From a virus, in IMG/VR virus record IMGVR_UViG_3300044984_002789, positions 1 through 50,594 of that record: a stretch of 50,594 nucleotides of DNA. One strand, written 5' to 3'. The notes beneath the pieces are model-generated. The model searched no databases and was not told the origin of the DNA. It saw only the letters and a list, made by a program, of their open reading frames with translations. The position numbers were made by a program, and so were the translations under genes. Below are positions 40,061-48,483 of this stretch, in pieces. Positions within the stretch are counted from its first letter, which is position 1. Every line of letters starts with the position of its first letter.

Positions 40061-40089
40061 ATTATATTATACTAATACATTAAATACAA
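40061..40089 (-). promoter_or_regulatory. Sigma70-like promoter of the Gln-rich lipoprotein
   Basis: Minus strand TTGTAT (40084-40089), 17 bases, TATAAT (40061-40066). It overlaps the 3' end of the upstream gene. Confidence 0.55.
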
Positions 40090-40460
40090 CTACGCATTAA
40101 TAACATTATATCAGGTATGTAATCTACCTCAACGTATCGATATTCGTTAAACCAGGTTAAATACTCATTATCTACACGATTGTGACCGTAAATTACAACA
40201 TCATTAAATTGATGTAATATACTAGTTACCTCAACTATCCACATGTCATCAGATTCGTAGTCATTTAAGGGTAAAATATCAATACTTGGAAAAATATGCC
40301 TTAACTCTGTATAACGCTCTTCGTACGTATATGGACTTGCTCGATTTGCAGAACTTATCAGCACCACATGATCATCAGTATCATCATACATCTGACTAAT
40401 AACTTCAATATGGCTACTAGTTAATGGCTGACACTTACATATAAAGACTCCGGTGCTCAT
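40080..40460 (-). CDS. Minimal NMN adenylyltransferase-like protein
   Basis: 126 residues with the nucleotidyltransferase signature K-x-QPLTSSH (variant of P-x-x-H-x-G-H) and ISSANRASPYTYEER, which corresponds to the ISSxxxxxxNPFTxxER motif of NadM/NMNAT enzymes. Full NMNATs are about 160-340 residues; here only the core is present, without the Nudix domain found in some phage bifunctional homologs. The His of the first motif is kept. It would make NAD+ from NMN and ATP. It is coupled to the next gene by ATGA. Confidence 0.65.
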   Translation of the reverse strand: MSTGVFICKCQPLTSSHIEVISQMYDDTDDHVVLISSANRASPYTYEERYTELRHIFPSIDILPLNDYESDDMWIVEVTSILHQFNDVVIYGHNRVDNEYLTWFNEYRYVEVDYIPDIMLLMRSCI

Positions 40461-40723
40461 CGTTGGCCTTTATCTATCTGCTGCTTCAATATTCGTACAG
40501 CTCGATGCTCTTCATCTAACTCATCCTCAAGCTGCCGTAATCTTTTGCGCATCTCAAACAAATCATTACATACATCGTTGCTATGACGTCTACGTTCACG
40601 ATTTGCTTCATACCTATTACTATAATATTCATGTGCATATCTATCATCAGCGCGATCCAAGCAATCTTCTGCATTTGCTGCAAATGATATCATAATACTG
40701 GTTAAGATTAAAAGGTATTTCAT
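40457..40723 (-). CDS. Exported coiled-coil protein
   Basis: 88 residues with a signal peptide (MKYLLILTSIMISFAANA, cleavage before EDCLD), two Cys and an Arg/Glu-rich coiled coil in the mature part. It is coupled to the NMNAT-like gene by ATGA and to the preceding gene by TAATG. Role unknown, periplasmic. Confidence 0.6.
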   Translation of the reverse strand: MKYLLILTSIMISFAANAEDCLDRADDRYAHEYYSNRYEANRERRRHSNDVCNDLFEMRKRLRQLEDELDEEHRAVRILKQQIDKGQR

Positions 40724-41064
40724 TACTTATCTCGAAACTTTTCAACATCAGTTAATATTGTGTTAGCTACATTTATAGCTGATTGCTCATCTAAAATCAA
40801 GTACGCTTCTGAGGTATGGTAGCCTTTGGTTAATAAGTCCCAAGCAGCTTTAAACCTATTAAACGTCTTCTTGCATGAGTCTCGTGTAGTCGTTTCAACA
40901 ATAAATGCTAAGTTAACTTGTTTAAACTCTTCTTCTCTATCAACTTCAACCCACATATACACACCGTGTTGTGGTGTTGCGCAATTACACTCAATTCGAT
41001 AGCTCGTAGAATCCTTAAATTCACTCATTTTTAAAATATTTGATGCTGGTGATTGTGGTTGCAT
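40723..41064 (-). CDS. Conserved phage protein (MSEFKDSTSYR family)
   Basis: GAGG lies 6 bases before ATG 41064, giving 113 residues; an internal Met at 41028 (MSEFKDSTS) resembles the usual N-terminus of these proteins but has no ribosome site. Blocks RIECNCATPQHGVYMWVEVD, TTTRDSCKKTFNRFKAAWDLL and AYLILDEQSA recur in unannotated T4-like phage proteins as I recall. First gene of a short coupled set. Function unknown. Confidence 0.55.
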   Translation of the reverse strand: MQPQSPASNILKMSEFKDSTSYRIECNCATPQHGVYMWVEVDREEEFKQVNLAFIVETTTRDSCKKTFNRFKAAWDLLTKGYHTSEAYLILDEQSAINVANTILTDVEKFRDK

Positions 41065-41093
41065 ACATGGCCTCGTTATAAAAAAATTATTAT

Positions 41094-41122
41094 TAAAAAG
41101 CTGGGCACCTAAGTGCCCAGCT
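41094..41122 (-). terminator. Intrinsic terminator
   Basis: Minus strand AGCTGGGCAC, loop TTAG, GTGCCCAGCT, then TTTTT. Stem 10 bp, perfect. It ends the transcript of the DUF932-like gene. Confidence 0.85.
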
Positions 41123-41130
41123 CTTACTAA

Positions 41131-42201
41131 TTATGCACCGAAGAATGCTTGATCTGGGTTACTAAATGCGCTCAAAATAGGTGCTCTATTTAGCTCACGA
41201 ACACTATTTGTATTACTTGGAAATAATAACCCGTTAGCTAATCGTTGAAGTGCACCAGTTGTGCTTTCTTCAGATTCACTTGTATGAGTGCTTAACTCAG
41301 TAGCAAGATTATAGCAATCAAATTGCGTTAAATGCCCAGGTACACGAGCCGCAATATTTTTTTCTACAAACACGTTAGGTTGATAGTGATTAGATAAGTG
41401 AATAATTGGATCACTAACTTTGATAATAGTATCTAATCGTTTTTTCTCAGCAAGATTACCAACTTCTTGCTTACGCGCTGCAGCATGACGAGCAATTAAT
41501 TGTAAGTCAGCAATACTAGCACGTTGTGTACCCATTTCACTTAAGCGGTGTGTTACTAAGCCGCTTACTTTATTTTGCATTTGAATGTTTGCAATTTGCA
41601 AATGTTCTTCCCAGCGGTTAATTAATGGAATACGACTATTAATTAACTCAGATGTACCTACCATCCCATTAGAGCAAATTTCACGAACAATTTCAAATGC
41701 TCCACGTACAAATGAAGTAAATGGGCTCCATGTAAATAACATACTAGATGTAAACTTACCACCTTGTAAATATCCAGGAACATCAAAACCTTCTGTGCTG
41801 TATCTGTTCATTAACATAAAATCAGATGGAACAGTGTTTAATCTTAGCCCAGATCTAGTAACGTTTTCGTTCTCAGAAATACCGATGTGCTTTACTAGAT
41901 TTTCAATTGCTCTATCATCATGAACAAAACCATTATAACTACTGTCACGAAAGTCAACTAATTGATCATCAACGAAAAAATAATTACCGTTGCTTAATCT
42001 ATCTTCGAGTTGTGATGTTGCAAGCGATAATTGATCTCCACTTGCATGTGATAATGCTTTTGATACACGTGACTGCGAATCAAATACATGCTCTTTTTGA
42101 CCGTTTACCAGAATGTGTGCTCGAATATGACCTTGCTCGTCAAATAAGTTAGATACTTTAACGTTAGCATTACGAAATAATGTATAGTCTTGTGGTTTCA
42201 T
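41131..42201 (-). CDS. DUF932-like protein
   Basis: 356 residues. The middle has FTWSPFTSFVRGAFEIVREICSNGM, which matches the W-x-P-x-x-x-x-VR...R-x-x-CSNG region of DUF932 (phage/plasmid-like TIGR03299) proteins, followed by long helices (MQNKVSGLVTHRLSEM, LIARHAAAR). DUF932 genes are common in phages and plasmids; no activity is established. It forms a one-gene unit with its own promoter (42269-42297) and terminator. Confidence 0.65.
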   Translation of the reverse strand: MKPQDYTLFRNANVKVSNLFDEQGHIRAHILVNGQKEHVFDSQSRVSKALSHASGDQLSLATSQLEDRLSNGNYFFVDDQLVDFRDSSYNGFVHDDRAIENLVKHIGISENENVTRSGLRLNTVPSDFMLMNRYSTEGFDVPGYLQGGKFTSSMLFTWSPFTSFVRGAFEIVREICSNGMVGTSELINSRIPLINRWEEHLQIANIQMQNKVSGLVTHRLSEMGTQRASIADLQLIARHAAARKQEVGNLAEKKRLDTIIKVSDPIIHLSNHYQPNVFVEKNIAARVPGHLTQFDCYNLATELSTHTSESEESTTGALQRLANGLLFPSNTNSVRELNRAPILSAFSNPDQAFFGA

Positions 42202-42268
42202 TTTTAAACTCCGATTACGTTGCTTTAATTTAATTACGTTATAATGATGAATCTCTTACAACACAGAT

Positions 42269-42297
42269 ATTATATGATATTTTAGTACTTTGTGCAA
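42269..42297 (-). promoter_or_regulatory. Promoter of the DUF932-like gene, ATATCATATAATATCTGTGTTGT family
   Basis: Minus strand TTGCAC (42292-42297), 17 bases, TATAAT (42269-42274), flanked by ATATCA upstream and ATCTGTGTTGT downstream. It shares the flanks with the promoters at 43380 and 44767. Confidence 0.7.
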
Positions 42298-42301
42298 CTG
42301 T

Positions 42302-43330
42302 TTATGCAGCAAGTTTAAAACTTGCTATGTCAAGCAATGGAATCTCTTCATCTGATTTTAAGATATTAGATAGCTCTTGTTTACTAAAAATACCATTGGT
42401 GCTCAAGTATCTAAATAATTTTTTCATTGTAATCATCTCTTCATAAGTAGTGATGTTACGGTTAATGCCTAACAACCATGCCATAGCTTGAGTGAATGAT
42501 AAGCCGATATCAAATGTTTGCTTAATTTCAGTTGAAATCTGTGGCAAGTTAACTGTTTTTAATTGAACCATTAATTTAGGTAATTGCAATGGCTCAATTG
42601 ACTGATACCCAAATTGTCTAGTTAATGCTGTTCCGGCAACAATCGCAAACTGTAAGTTTACCATTAAGTTATTATCAACCTTATCAAACTGAGTTGTTAA
42701 TCCGATAGTATCTTCAGATTTTATTTTATTGCTACCAATACCTTCTAATGTTTTCCAGATCGGAGGAGTAATGGAGAATACATCGTTATTTGCAACATAC
42801 GCTAAGCAATTACGTGACTCTACATATACATCGCTACTAATACCAATATAATTAATATGAATAGCTTGAGCTACTAATGACCTAAAATTACCACTTCTAG
42901 ATAAAAACTTACCACCTGTTATAGCATCTTCTAATGAACACCCAAATGAATAAACGTAGCTACCATCAAAGTACCAATCATACTGAGCATTCATTAATGA
43001 CTGAACTGTGCTATATACACGCTCCATTTGCGGAACCCATTCAATAATACCGTTTAAACCTTCTGTAAATCTTTCATTGATAACAGCTTTTTCGAGTGCA
43101 ACGATATGCCCATCATATAACATAATAGCACATTCATACGGAACAGTAAAAAATGTAATGTTATATGTTTTTTTAAACAATCGAGTAATAGAGTTATGAC
43201 ACTCCATTTTATATGTTTTCTCTTTGCCGCGCACAGTTTCATCAATTACTTGAATAGATCCCGATAACGCATTAATAGTTTTAAGTTTTATTTTTTTAAA
43301 AGTTACTTTAGCTGGGTCAAATTTGATCAT
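42302..43330 (-). CDS. Hypothetical protein (342 aa)
   Basis: No family recognised. It starts MIKFDPAKVTFKKI and is mixed alpha/beta with a helical C-terminal third. Weak resemblance in size and neighbourhood to the DUF932-like gene, and an almost identical promoter, suggest the two are used together. Ends 4 bases before the next promoter. Confidence 0.6.
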   Translation of the reverse strand: MIKFDPAKVTFKKIKLKTINALSGSIQVIDETVRGKEKTYKMECHNSITRLFKKTYNITFFTVPYECAIMLYDGHIVALEKAVINERFTEGLNGIIEWVPQMERVYSTVQSLMNAQYDWYFDGSYVYSFGCSLEDAITGGKFLSRSGNFRSLVAQAIHINYIGISSDVYVESRNCLAYVANNDVFSITPPIWKTLEGIGSNKIKSEDTIGLTTQFDKVDNNLMVNLQFAIVAGTALTRQFGYQSIEPLQLPKLMVQLKTVNLPQISTEIKQTFDIGLSFTQAMAWLLGINRNITTYEEMITMKKLFRYLSTNGIFSKQELSNILKSDEEIPLLDIASFKLAA

Positions 43331-43379
43331 TGTTATTCACCTTTTATTTAAATTGGATGTGTTTCGTTAATACCCAGCT

Positions 43380-43408
43380 ATTATATGATATCTGATCATT
43401 TTTTACAA
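43380..43408 (-). promoter_or_regulatory. Promoter, ATATCATATAATA family
   Basis: Minus strand TTGTAA (43403-43408), 17 bases, TATAAT (43380-43385). The -35 box coincides with the last codon and stop (TTG TAA) of the preceding small gene, and ATATCATATAATAGCTG matches the two sister promoters. Confidence 0.68.
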
Positions 43409-43573
43409 CTGGTTTTCTAGTTTATCTCGTAACTCACTTAATGCTGCTTTAATAGGTTTAATCTCATCACATTCACGGTCAGGTGATGAATGCATTTGAC
43501 GCATCCTAATCTCTGAAACCATAGTTGCAAGACTATCAATAATATTAACTACCTTAATTAAATCTTGAGACAT
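43403..43573 (-). CDS. Small helical protein (56 aa)
   Basis: ATG 43571-43573 with GGAGA 7 bases upstream, ending TAA 43403-43405. The 56-residue product (MSQDLIKVVN...) is helical and charged with a single Cys. It is the last gene of the helicase transcript. No family recognised. Confidence 0.65.
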   Translation of the reverse strand: MSQDLIKVVNIIDSLATMVSEIRMRQMHSSPDRECDEIKPIKAALSELRDKLENQL

Positions 43574-43593
43574 TTAGTTCTCTCCTATGTTAA

Positions 43594-43635
43594 GCTCAAT
43601 GCACCTCAGGTATTACTTTTATAAATGCATTGAGC
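43594..43635 (-). other. Long-loop hairpin between helicase and small gene
   Basis: GCTCAATGCA (43594-43603) and TGCATTGAGC (43626-43635) are perfect 10-bp arms with a 22-base loop. There is no T-tract, so it is more likely an RNA processing or stability element than a terminator. Confidence 0.4.
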
Positions 43636-43655
43636 AGACCTTAAAATCTAACGGA

Positions 43656-44726
43656 TTAAATATGAGTATAGTCGAAGTACTCTTCATTCCATTTATTTTT
43701 TGCAAAATAAATTAATTTATGTGATGCAGGAGTACCGGTTACTGCAGTCGTATCTAAATTATCTTTTGCTAACGGATTTACAATTTCATAGATATGGCAA
43801 GGGCAATCAGGTCTAGCAGCACGACCAATCATTTGATTTAATAAACTATAACTAGCTACATTACGCCCAATAATAACAGTATGGCAATTTTTAACGTCAA
43901 TACCTTCACTTAACTTCTGACAGCTCACGATAAAGTCAACCTCACCGTTACTAAACGCATTTAAGATCTCATCTAACTCTTCTTTAGTTTGATCTAATAA
44001 TCCAATAGCTTTATAACCCATTGATATTAAATGATTATTAATTGCAGTTACTTCTTTTTTAGTTTTTGCAAAAACTAACGTACCATTCATTTCACTTGCA
44101 TATGTATCTAAGATATCAATAACGATTTCAGCTTTAGATCTTTCGGATCCATCAACGATTGTGTGTAGATATGTTTCTGCCAAGTATCCCTGCTCAACTG
44201 CTTCTTCTCTGCTAATAGGATTAACAAATTCTTCAAATTTGATAATCATACCGTCATGACGATCAGGTGTAGCAGTTAGTCCAATTAAAGGAATATCACC
44301 AACTAAAGTATCTAATTGATATTGCATTGAGCTGCAAGCTTCATGATGAGCTTCGTCTAGTACTGTAATATCCCAGCCTGCATCGATTACATCTTGTGGT
44401 ATATCAGACATCATCGACTGTAAGATTAACTCAACATTACTATCTTCAATAAATGTACGTTCTGCTTGAGTTAGTAATCGGTGATTGTGAGCAATGAATA
44501 ATACACGAATTTTACGATCAACAACGTTAAGTACTTGTGCTAGCTCTGCGCTACCGATGGTAACTGCAATTGCAAGTGTTTTACCTGTACCGGTAGGTAA
44601 TACCATTAGAATTCGTTTTTTACCAGCTCGAATAGCTTGAATTGATTGATTTCTTGCTGCAACTTGATACCAACGAACTGATTTATCACCATAGATTTCA
44701 TCGACATTTAATTCTGTATCTGACAT
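43656..44726 (-). CDS. SF2 DEAD/DEAH-box helicase
   Basis: An extension to 44795 overlaps the promoter; AAGGA 7 bases before ATG 44726 gives MSDTELNVDE (356 aa). Motifs: Q-like region WYQVAARNQSI, Walker A LPTGTGKT (43-50), DEAH (LDEAHHEA), GLTATPDR (motif III), SEGIDVKNC and QMIGRAARP (motif VI). It resembles the RadD/UvsW-type group that remodels branched DNA or R-loops. The C-terminus is short, without an accessory domain. Confidence 0.85.
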   Translation of the reverse strand: MSDTELNVDEIYGDKSVRWYQVAARNQSIQAIRAGKKRILMVLPTGTGKTLAIAVTIGSAELAQVLNVVDRKIRVLFIAHNHRLLTQAERTFIEDSNVELILQSMMSDIPQDVIDAGWDITVLDEAHHEACSSMQYQLDTLVGDIPLIGLTATPDRHDGMIIKFEEFVNPISREEAVEQGYLAETYLHTIVDGSERSKAEIVIDILDTYASEMNGTLVFAKTKKEVTAINNHLISMGYKAIGLLDQTKEELDEILNAFSNGEVDFIVSCQKLSEGIDVKNCHTVIIGRNVASYSLLNQMIGRAARPDCPCHIYEIVNPLAKDNLDTTAVTGTPASHKLIYFAKNKWNEEYFDYTHI

Positions 44727-44766
44727 TAGCTTTTCCTTATAATTAGTTAATTTCGACAACACAGAT

Positions 44767-44795
44767 ATTATATGATATTCATCAAAAATTCTCAA
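44767..44795 (-). promoter_or_regulatory. Promoter of the helicase gene, ATATCATATAATATCTGTGTTGT family
   Basis: Minus strand TTGAGA (44790-44795), 17 bases, TATAAT (44767-44772), with the same flanks (ATATCA, ATCTGTGTTGT) as the promoter at 42269. Confidence 0.7.
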
Positions 44796-44858
44796 CTAGT
44801 TTTTACAGCTTTAATTGTTTGCAGCTAAATATGTGTTTTTAAGCTACCTGCATTTAAT

Positions 44859-45794
44859 ATGAGACCAATTAGATACGTATGTGCTCAACCTGCGCAAACA
44901 TACTTTACCTGGCAAGTTGAAGTTATGATTAATAATTTTATGCGAAACGGTGTTCACCCAAATTATATGGATATCGTCTGTTCTATACCAGTCGGTGAAG
45001 GTATTCCCGAGTATTGGTCTAAGTTAGCTAATAGATATAATATGGTGCGATTCTTTTTTTACGAAGATGATAGAGTAGACTCACCATATCAGCCAAGTGT
45101 GCGACCAAATATATTAAAAAAACATTTTAAAGCTCACCCATACCTAAAGGACGAGGTAATCTTTTATCACGACAGCGATATAGTGTTTACTAGACCAGTT
45201 AATTGGAGTCATTACTTAGAGGATGACAACTGGTATTGTAGCGATACTATCTCTTATATCGGTACAAGATATATCAAAGAAAAGGGTGAGGATATCTACA
45301 CCAATATGTGCCGTATAGTTGGTATAGATGAATCGATTCCGATTGAGCAAGAAGCTGGTGCAGGTGGTGCGCAGTATATAATGAAGAATATTGATCATAC
45401 GTTCTGGGAAAAAGTAGAACGTGATTGTGATGCTCTATATCAATACTTTGTTGATAGAAGACTTGAATATCCAGATATTCACCCAGATATTGAAATTCAA
45501 GCATGGACGGCTGATATGTGGGCGGTGTTGTGGAATGGTTGGCTAAGAGGTGCAAAATCATTTTGCCCGGCTGATCTGGAGTTTGCATGGGCAAATGGAT
45601 CTAAAGATCAATGGGATAACTGTGCAATATATCATAACGCAGGTGCATTGCGTGATGATGATCATCTGTTTTATAAAGGTGCGTATGTTGGTAATCTACC
45701 TTACGATATTGTAAATACTTATAATCCAACATATGCAACTTATTATTATGTTGAGGAAATTGTAGCTACAGCAAAGGTGACCTGTTTACGCTAG
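44859..45794 (+). CDS. Glycosyltransferase-like protein with DxD
   Basis: 311 residues. The sequence VIFYHDSDIVFTRP carries a D-x-D metal motif after a hydrophobic strand, as in GT-A glycosyltransferases. IEQEAGAGGAQYIMKNIDHTFW and WTADMWAVLWN follow. It resembles the family that includes hydroxyproline arabinosyltransferases and phage relatives. The acceptor and sugar are unknown. Convergent with galE, overlapping it by 29 bases. The ribosome site is weak. Confidence 0.65.
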   Translation: MRPIRYVCAQPAQTYFTWQVEVMINNFMRNGVHPNYMDIVCSIPVGEGIPEYWSKLANRYNMVRFFFYEDDRVDSPYQPSVRPNILKKHFKAHPYLKDEVIFYHDSDIVFTRPVNWSHYLEDDNWYCSDTISYIGTRYIKEKGEDIYTNMCRIVGIDESIPIEQEAGAGGAQYIMKNIDHTFWEKVERDCDALYQYFVDRRLEYPDIHPDIEIQAWTADMWAVLWNGWLRGAKSFCPADLEFAWANGSKDQWDNCAIYHNAGALRDDDHLFYKGAYVGNLPYDIVNTYNPTYATYYYVEEIVATAKVTCLR

Positions 45795-46764
45795 AATACC
45801 AGTTCCATGCATCTATACACATTTGTTCAATACTATATGTTGGTGCCCAATCTGTAATTGATGTAATTAAATTAGTTGACGCGTAACTATTAGCAATATC
45901 ACCAGGTCTACGATCACAAATTATATGTGGTATAATTATATTATTTGTTTTTTGAAAAGTGTGTATCAATTGCAGCACAGATACTCCGATACCCGTACCT
46001 ACGTTTGCTATAACATAGCTTGGTGAATTAAGGTGTTCAAGTACCGATATGTGACCTTGTGCAAGGTCCATAACATGAATAAAATCTCGCACTGCACTCC
46101 CATCTATAGTGTCATAATCATCACCGAATACCTGCACTAGCGGAATATCTTTGTTAGCGGCTCGACAAATAATAGACATAAGGTTAGTTGGTCTAGAATC
46201 TCCAATTAACCCGCTACTATGAGCTCCGACAGGATTAAAGTAACGTAAGCATGCAATCGTCCAGGTCTTGTCTGACTCATATAGGTCAAGTAGCATATCC
46301 TCAATTATTGACTTAGTTCTACCGTATGGGCTCGATGGTTGTTTAATTGAAGTCTCTTGCACAGGCACATCAATATTACCGTACACTGCTGCTGATGATG
46401 AAAATACTAATGTCTTCACATTATATTTTTTCATTGCAGTTAATAAATTAATAGTTCCCATCACATTATTAGTATAATACTTATGTGAGTCAATTAATGA
46501 TTCATCTACGAACTTACAGCCAGCAAAATGAATTACTGCATCAAATTTATTGTGCTGAAATACTTTATCAATTGCATTAGCATCTTTAATATCTACTAGA
46601 TGGAAACTGGGCCGAACAGTTGTGATGTGTTCAATTGCATCTAATACACTCTGTGAACTATTTGATAAGTCATCAATAACTGTGATTTTATACTTGGGTT
46701 GCAATAAGGTTATTGTGTGAGATCCAATATATCCGGCACCACCAGTTATTAGTATATGCTTCAT
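45766..46764 (-). CDS. galE: UDP-glucose 4-epimerase
   Basis: 332 residues: GGAGYIGSH (NAD-binding Rossmann start), VIDDLSNSS, VIHFAGCKFVDES, SSSAAVYG, YGRTK (catalytic Tyr-x3-Lys), RYFNPVGAHSSG and the C-terminal RPGDIANSYAS. Standard short-chain epimerase that interconverts UDP-Glc and UDP-Gal, probably supplying the neighbouring glycosyltransferases. It overlaps the next gene by 4 bases (ATGA). Confidence 0.92.
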   Translation of the reverse strand: MKHILITGGAGYIGSHTITLLQPKYKITVIDDLSNSSQSVLDAIEHITTVRPSFHLVDIKDANAIDKVFQHNKFDAVIHFAGCKFVDESLIDSHKYYTNNVMGTINLLTAMKKYNVKTLVFSSSAAVYGNIDVPVQETSIKQPSSPYGRTKSIIEDMLLDLYESDKTWTIACLRYFNPVGAHSSGLIGDSRPTNLMSIICRAANKDIPLVQVFGDDYDTIDGSAVRDFIHVMDLAQGHISVLEHLNSPSYVIANVGTGIGVSVLQLIHTFQKTNNIIIPHIICDRRPGDIANSYASTNLITSITDWAPTYSIEQMCIDAWNWYSSVNRSPLL

Positions 46765-47645
46765 TTATCAAGTAACAGTAAAGGCATATAGTCGTTAAAA
46801 TTACCCCAATACTCATGAACGTGAGTTAATTCAGTCCGGGAATATATATTGCTATGAGACGTAAAATGCACACCATGATTGATATGTATTGCTTGATTTT
46901 CGCAATGCCATTGAGTTCTAGTTAATGTCTGTGTTTCGATCATACCGTTATTAGTTGCAATAGCATTTGGAAGTATTCGTTCACAGTGAGCAATTGCATC
47001 ATCAAAAACCATAGTCATCTGGTGAAAGGGTTCATCATCCTGAGTACGTTTTTGCCACCCATCCTTACACAATCCTCCAAAGTTCATATTTGTAATCACT
47101 TTACCACTACTAAATTCTGGATAATTAAAATATCCAACCGGATACATTACATCATGTTCACAAAATGATACAAATTTATAATCACCTGTTGCGCGCGCTT
47201 GATATAAGCATTGCATAACTTGTATTAGTTGATTTAAATGTGATTGGCTGGTATACCAACTAGGTACATTGTAAAACGGATTACCTGGTTGGTTTTCCCA
47301 TGTACATGTAATTACATCTGCAATACCATCACTCGCTATACGTATAGTATCTAAAGATTTTTGTATTGCTGGCCATATTAATCGATTGTTATTATTTGAA
47401 TAAAATATTGCTAATCTATTATTTGTCGATTTAGGTATACGTAGTTGTAACCCTTCACGTACACTCTCACTATACTTCTTTCCATCTTGAGACCATTCGA
47501 TATTTAAATATTTAACTTCATTTACCAGCGGATCTCCAATAAGATCATTGTTGGACTTAACTAATAGCACATCATTAACTATCTTACTTCTGACAATATT
47601 AGTGCAGTCAACTCCACCATACGTAGCTTTTGTTATATTAATCAC
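46761..47645 (-). CDS. Glycosyltransferase-like protein with DUF3395-like N-terminal domain
   Basis: GTG start with AAAGGT 5 bases upstream (294 aa). Residues 1-75 (ATYGGVDCTNIV, GDPLVNEVKYLNIEW, QDGKKYSESVREGLQLRIP) have the DUF3395 pattern (YG-x-DVT, GDP-x-x-x-x-KxLxVxY, E-x-x-LxLP), also seen in DnaJC11-type proteins. The C-terminal part includes FVSFCEHDVMYP, a D-x-x-containing GT-A-like active site, and QNQ/NHGV. The same N-terminal domain is in the gene at 48484. Coupled to galE. Confidence 0.55.
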   Translation of the reverse strand: MINITKATYGGVDCTNIVRSKIVNDVLLVKSNNDLIGDPLVNEVKYLNIEWSQDGKKYSESVREGLQLRIPKSTNNRLAIFYSNNNNRLIWPAIQKSLDTIRIASDGIADVITCTWENQPGNPFYNVPSWYTSQSHLNQLIQVMQCLYQARATGDYKFVSFCEHDVMYPVGYFNYPEFSSGKVITNMNFGGLCKDGWQKRTQDDEPFHQMTMVFDDAIAHCERILPNAIATNNGMIETQTLTRTQWHCENQAIHINHGVHFTSHSNIYSRTELTHVHEYWGNFNDYMPLLLLDK

Positions 47646-47675
47646 ACGAGACCTTTACTGTAAATGATAATTTGG

Positions 47676-48428
47676 TTATTTATTTACCGGCACACCGGTG
47701 TAGTTTTTATGTACTTGATATGAATGATTTTCTAGTAAACATCCCTGCCAAGCCATTAATAATATACGCTCAAAATAATGCGCCTCGATTGGATTGTTAT
47801 GGTAATCAGTGTAAAACATCATTTTTTTATAAAAATTCTTACTATATTTTAATATATTTGCTTTAGGTACTACCATATTCACCCCCGGACAGAAAGATAG
47901 ATATTCAGGTATTCGGTTTATTATAAATAAATCCTTAATAAATTCACGAATACCTTTAATGCGTGGATATATTTTTGAGTCGTGGGTGTTTACGTTGATT
48001 GAATCTACCAACTCTATAAACGAACTATCATTAACGTATATTCCTGATCCCATTATCTCGTAATAATTTGGTAGACCATTACCAATTGGATCAGTATCAA
48101 TTGGCACAAACCAATCAGCTGATAACGCATAATGTAATCGGTCCTTGTTTGTATATGTACGCCAATTAACATTACCTTTTAATAAAATGTTGATGTCTGC
48201 TAAACTATCATAGTTTTCAACTATATACCTACCGTAATCGTATATATTAGAACCTACATTAGGTGAGCGGATTACCTGACCAAGATGCTCGATATGAGAC
48301 AAATCACCATCACTTCGTTCGTAGATATATGTATTGGTAGCTGTTATACCGTACTGTGATAACTCTGAAATCCACTCAATACAATTATTTGCATGATTAG
48401 TTACGATTAACCGCTTAGTATTATTCAT
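47676..48428 (-). CDS. DUF3431-like glycosyltransferase-like protein
   Basis: 250 residues. SPNVGSNIYDYGRYIVENYDSLADINILLKGN matches the DUF3431 core (LPNVGREAHTYLxHIIxNYDxLADxTxFxQGN) and EAHYFERILLMAW its C-terminal E-x-x-FER-x-W. GAGGTGG precedes the ATG. DUF3431 proteins are glycosyltransferase-like and of unknown specificity. Part of the right-end glycan cluster. Confidence 0.6.
   Translation of the reverse strand: MNNTKRLIVTNHANNCIEWISELSQYGITATNTYIYERSDGDLSHIEHLGQVIRSPNVGSNIYDYGRYIVENYDSLADINILLKGNVNWRTYTNKDRLHYALSADWFVPIDTDPIGNGLPNYYEIMGSGIYVNDSSFIELVDSINVNTHDSKIYPRIKGIREFIKDLFIINRIPEYLSFCPGVNMVVPKANILKYSKNFYKKMMFYTDYHNNPIEAHYFERILLMAWQGCLLENHSYQVHKNYTGVPVNK
47677..47684 (-). promoter_or_regulatory. 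Late-type promoter box (AATAAATA, minus strand)
   Basis: One mismatch to TATAAATA, 31 bases before the GTG at 47645; it overlaps the 3' end of the upstream gene. Confidence 0.25.
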
Positions 48429-48483
48429 ATTACCACCTCAACTAAATAGAGTATTATATTATAATCAGATAGGACGTTAAACT

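Noticed and set aside
45216-45594. Two minus-strand frames inside the DxD glycosyltransferase gene
   Set aside because: Antisense shadows of a well-supported gene; His/Tyr-rich, without start signals.
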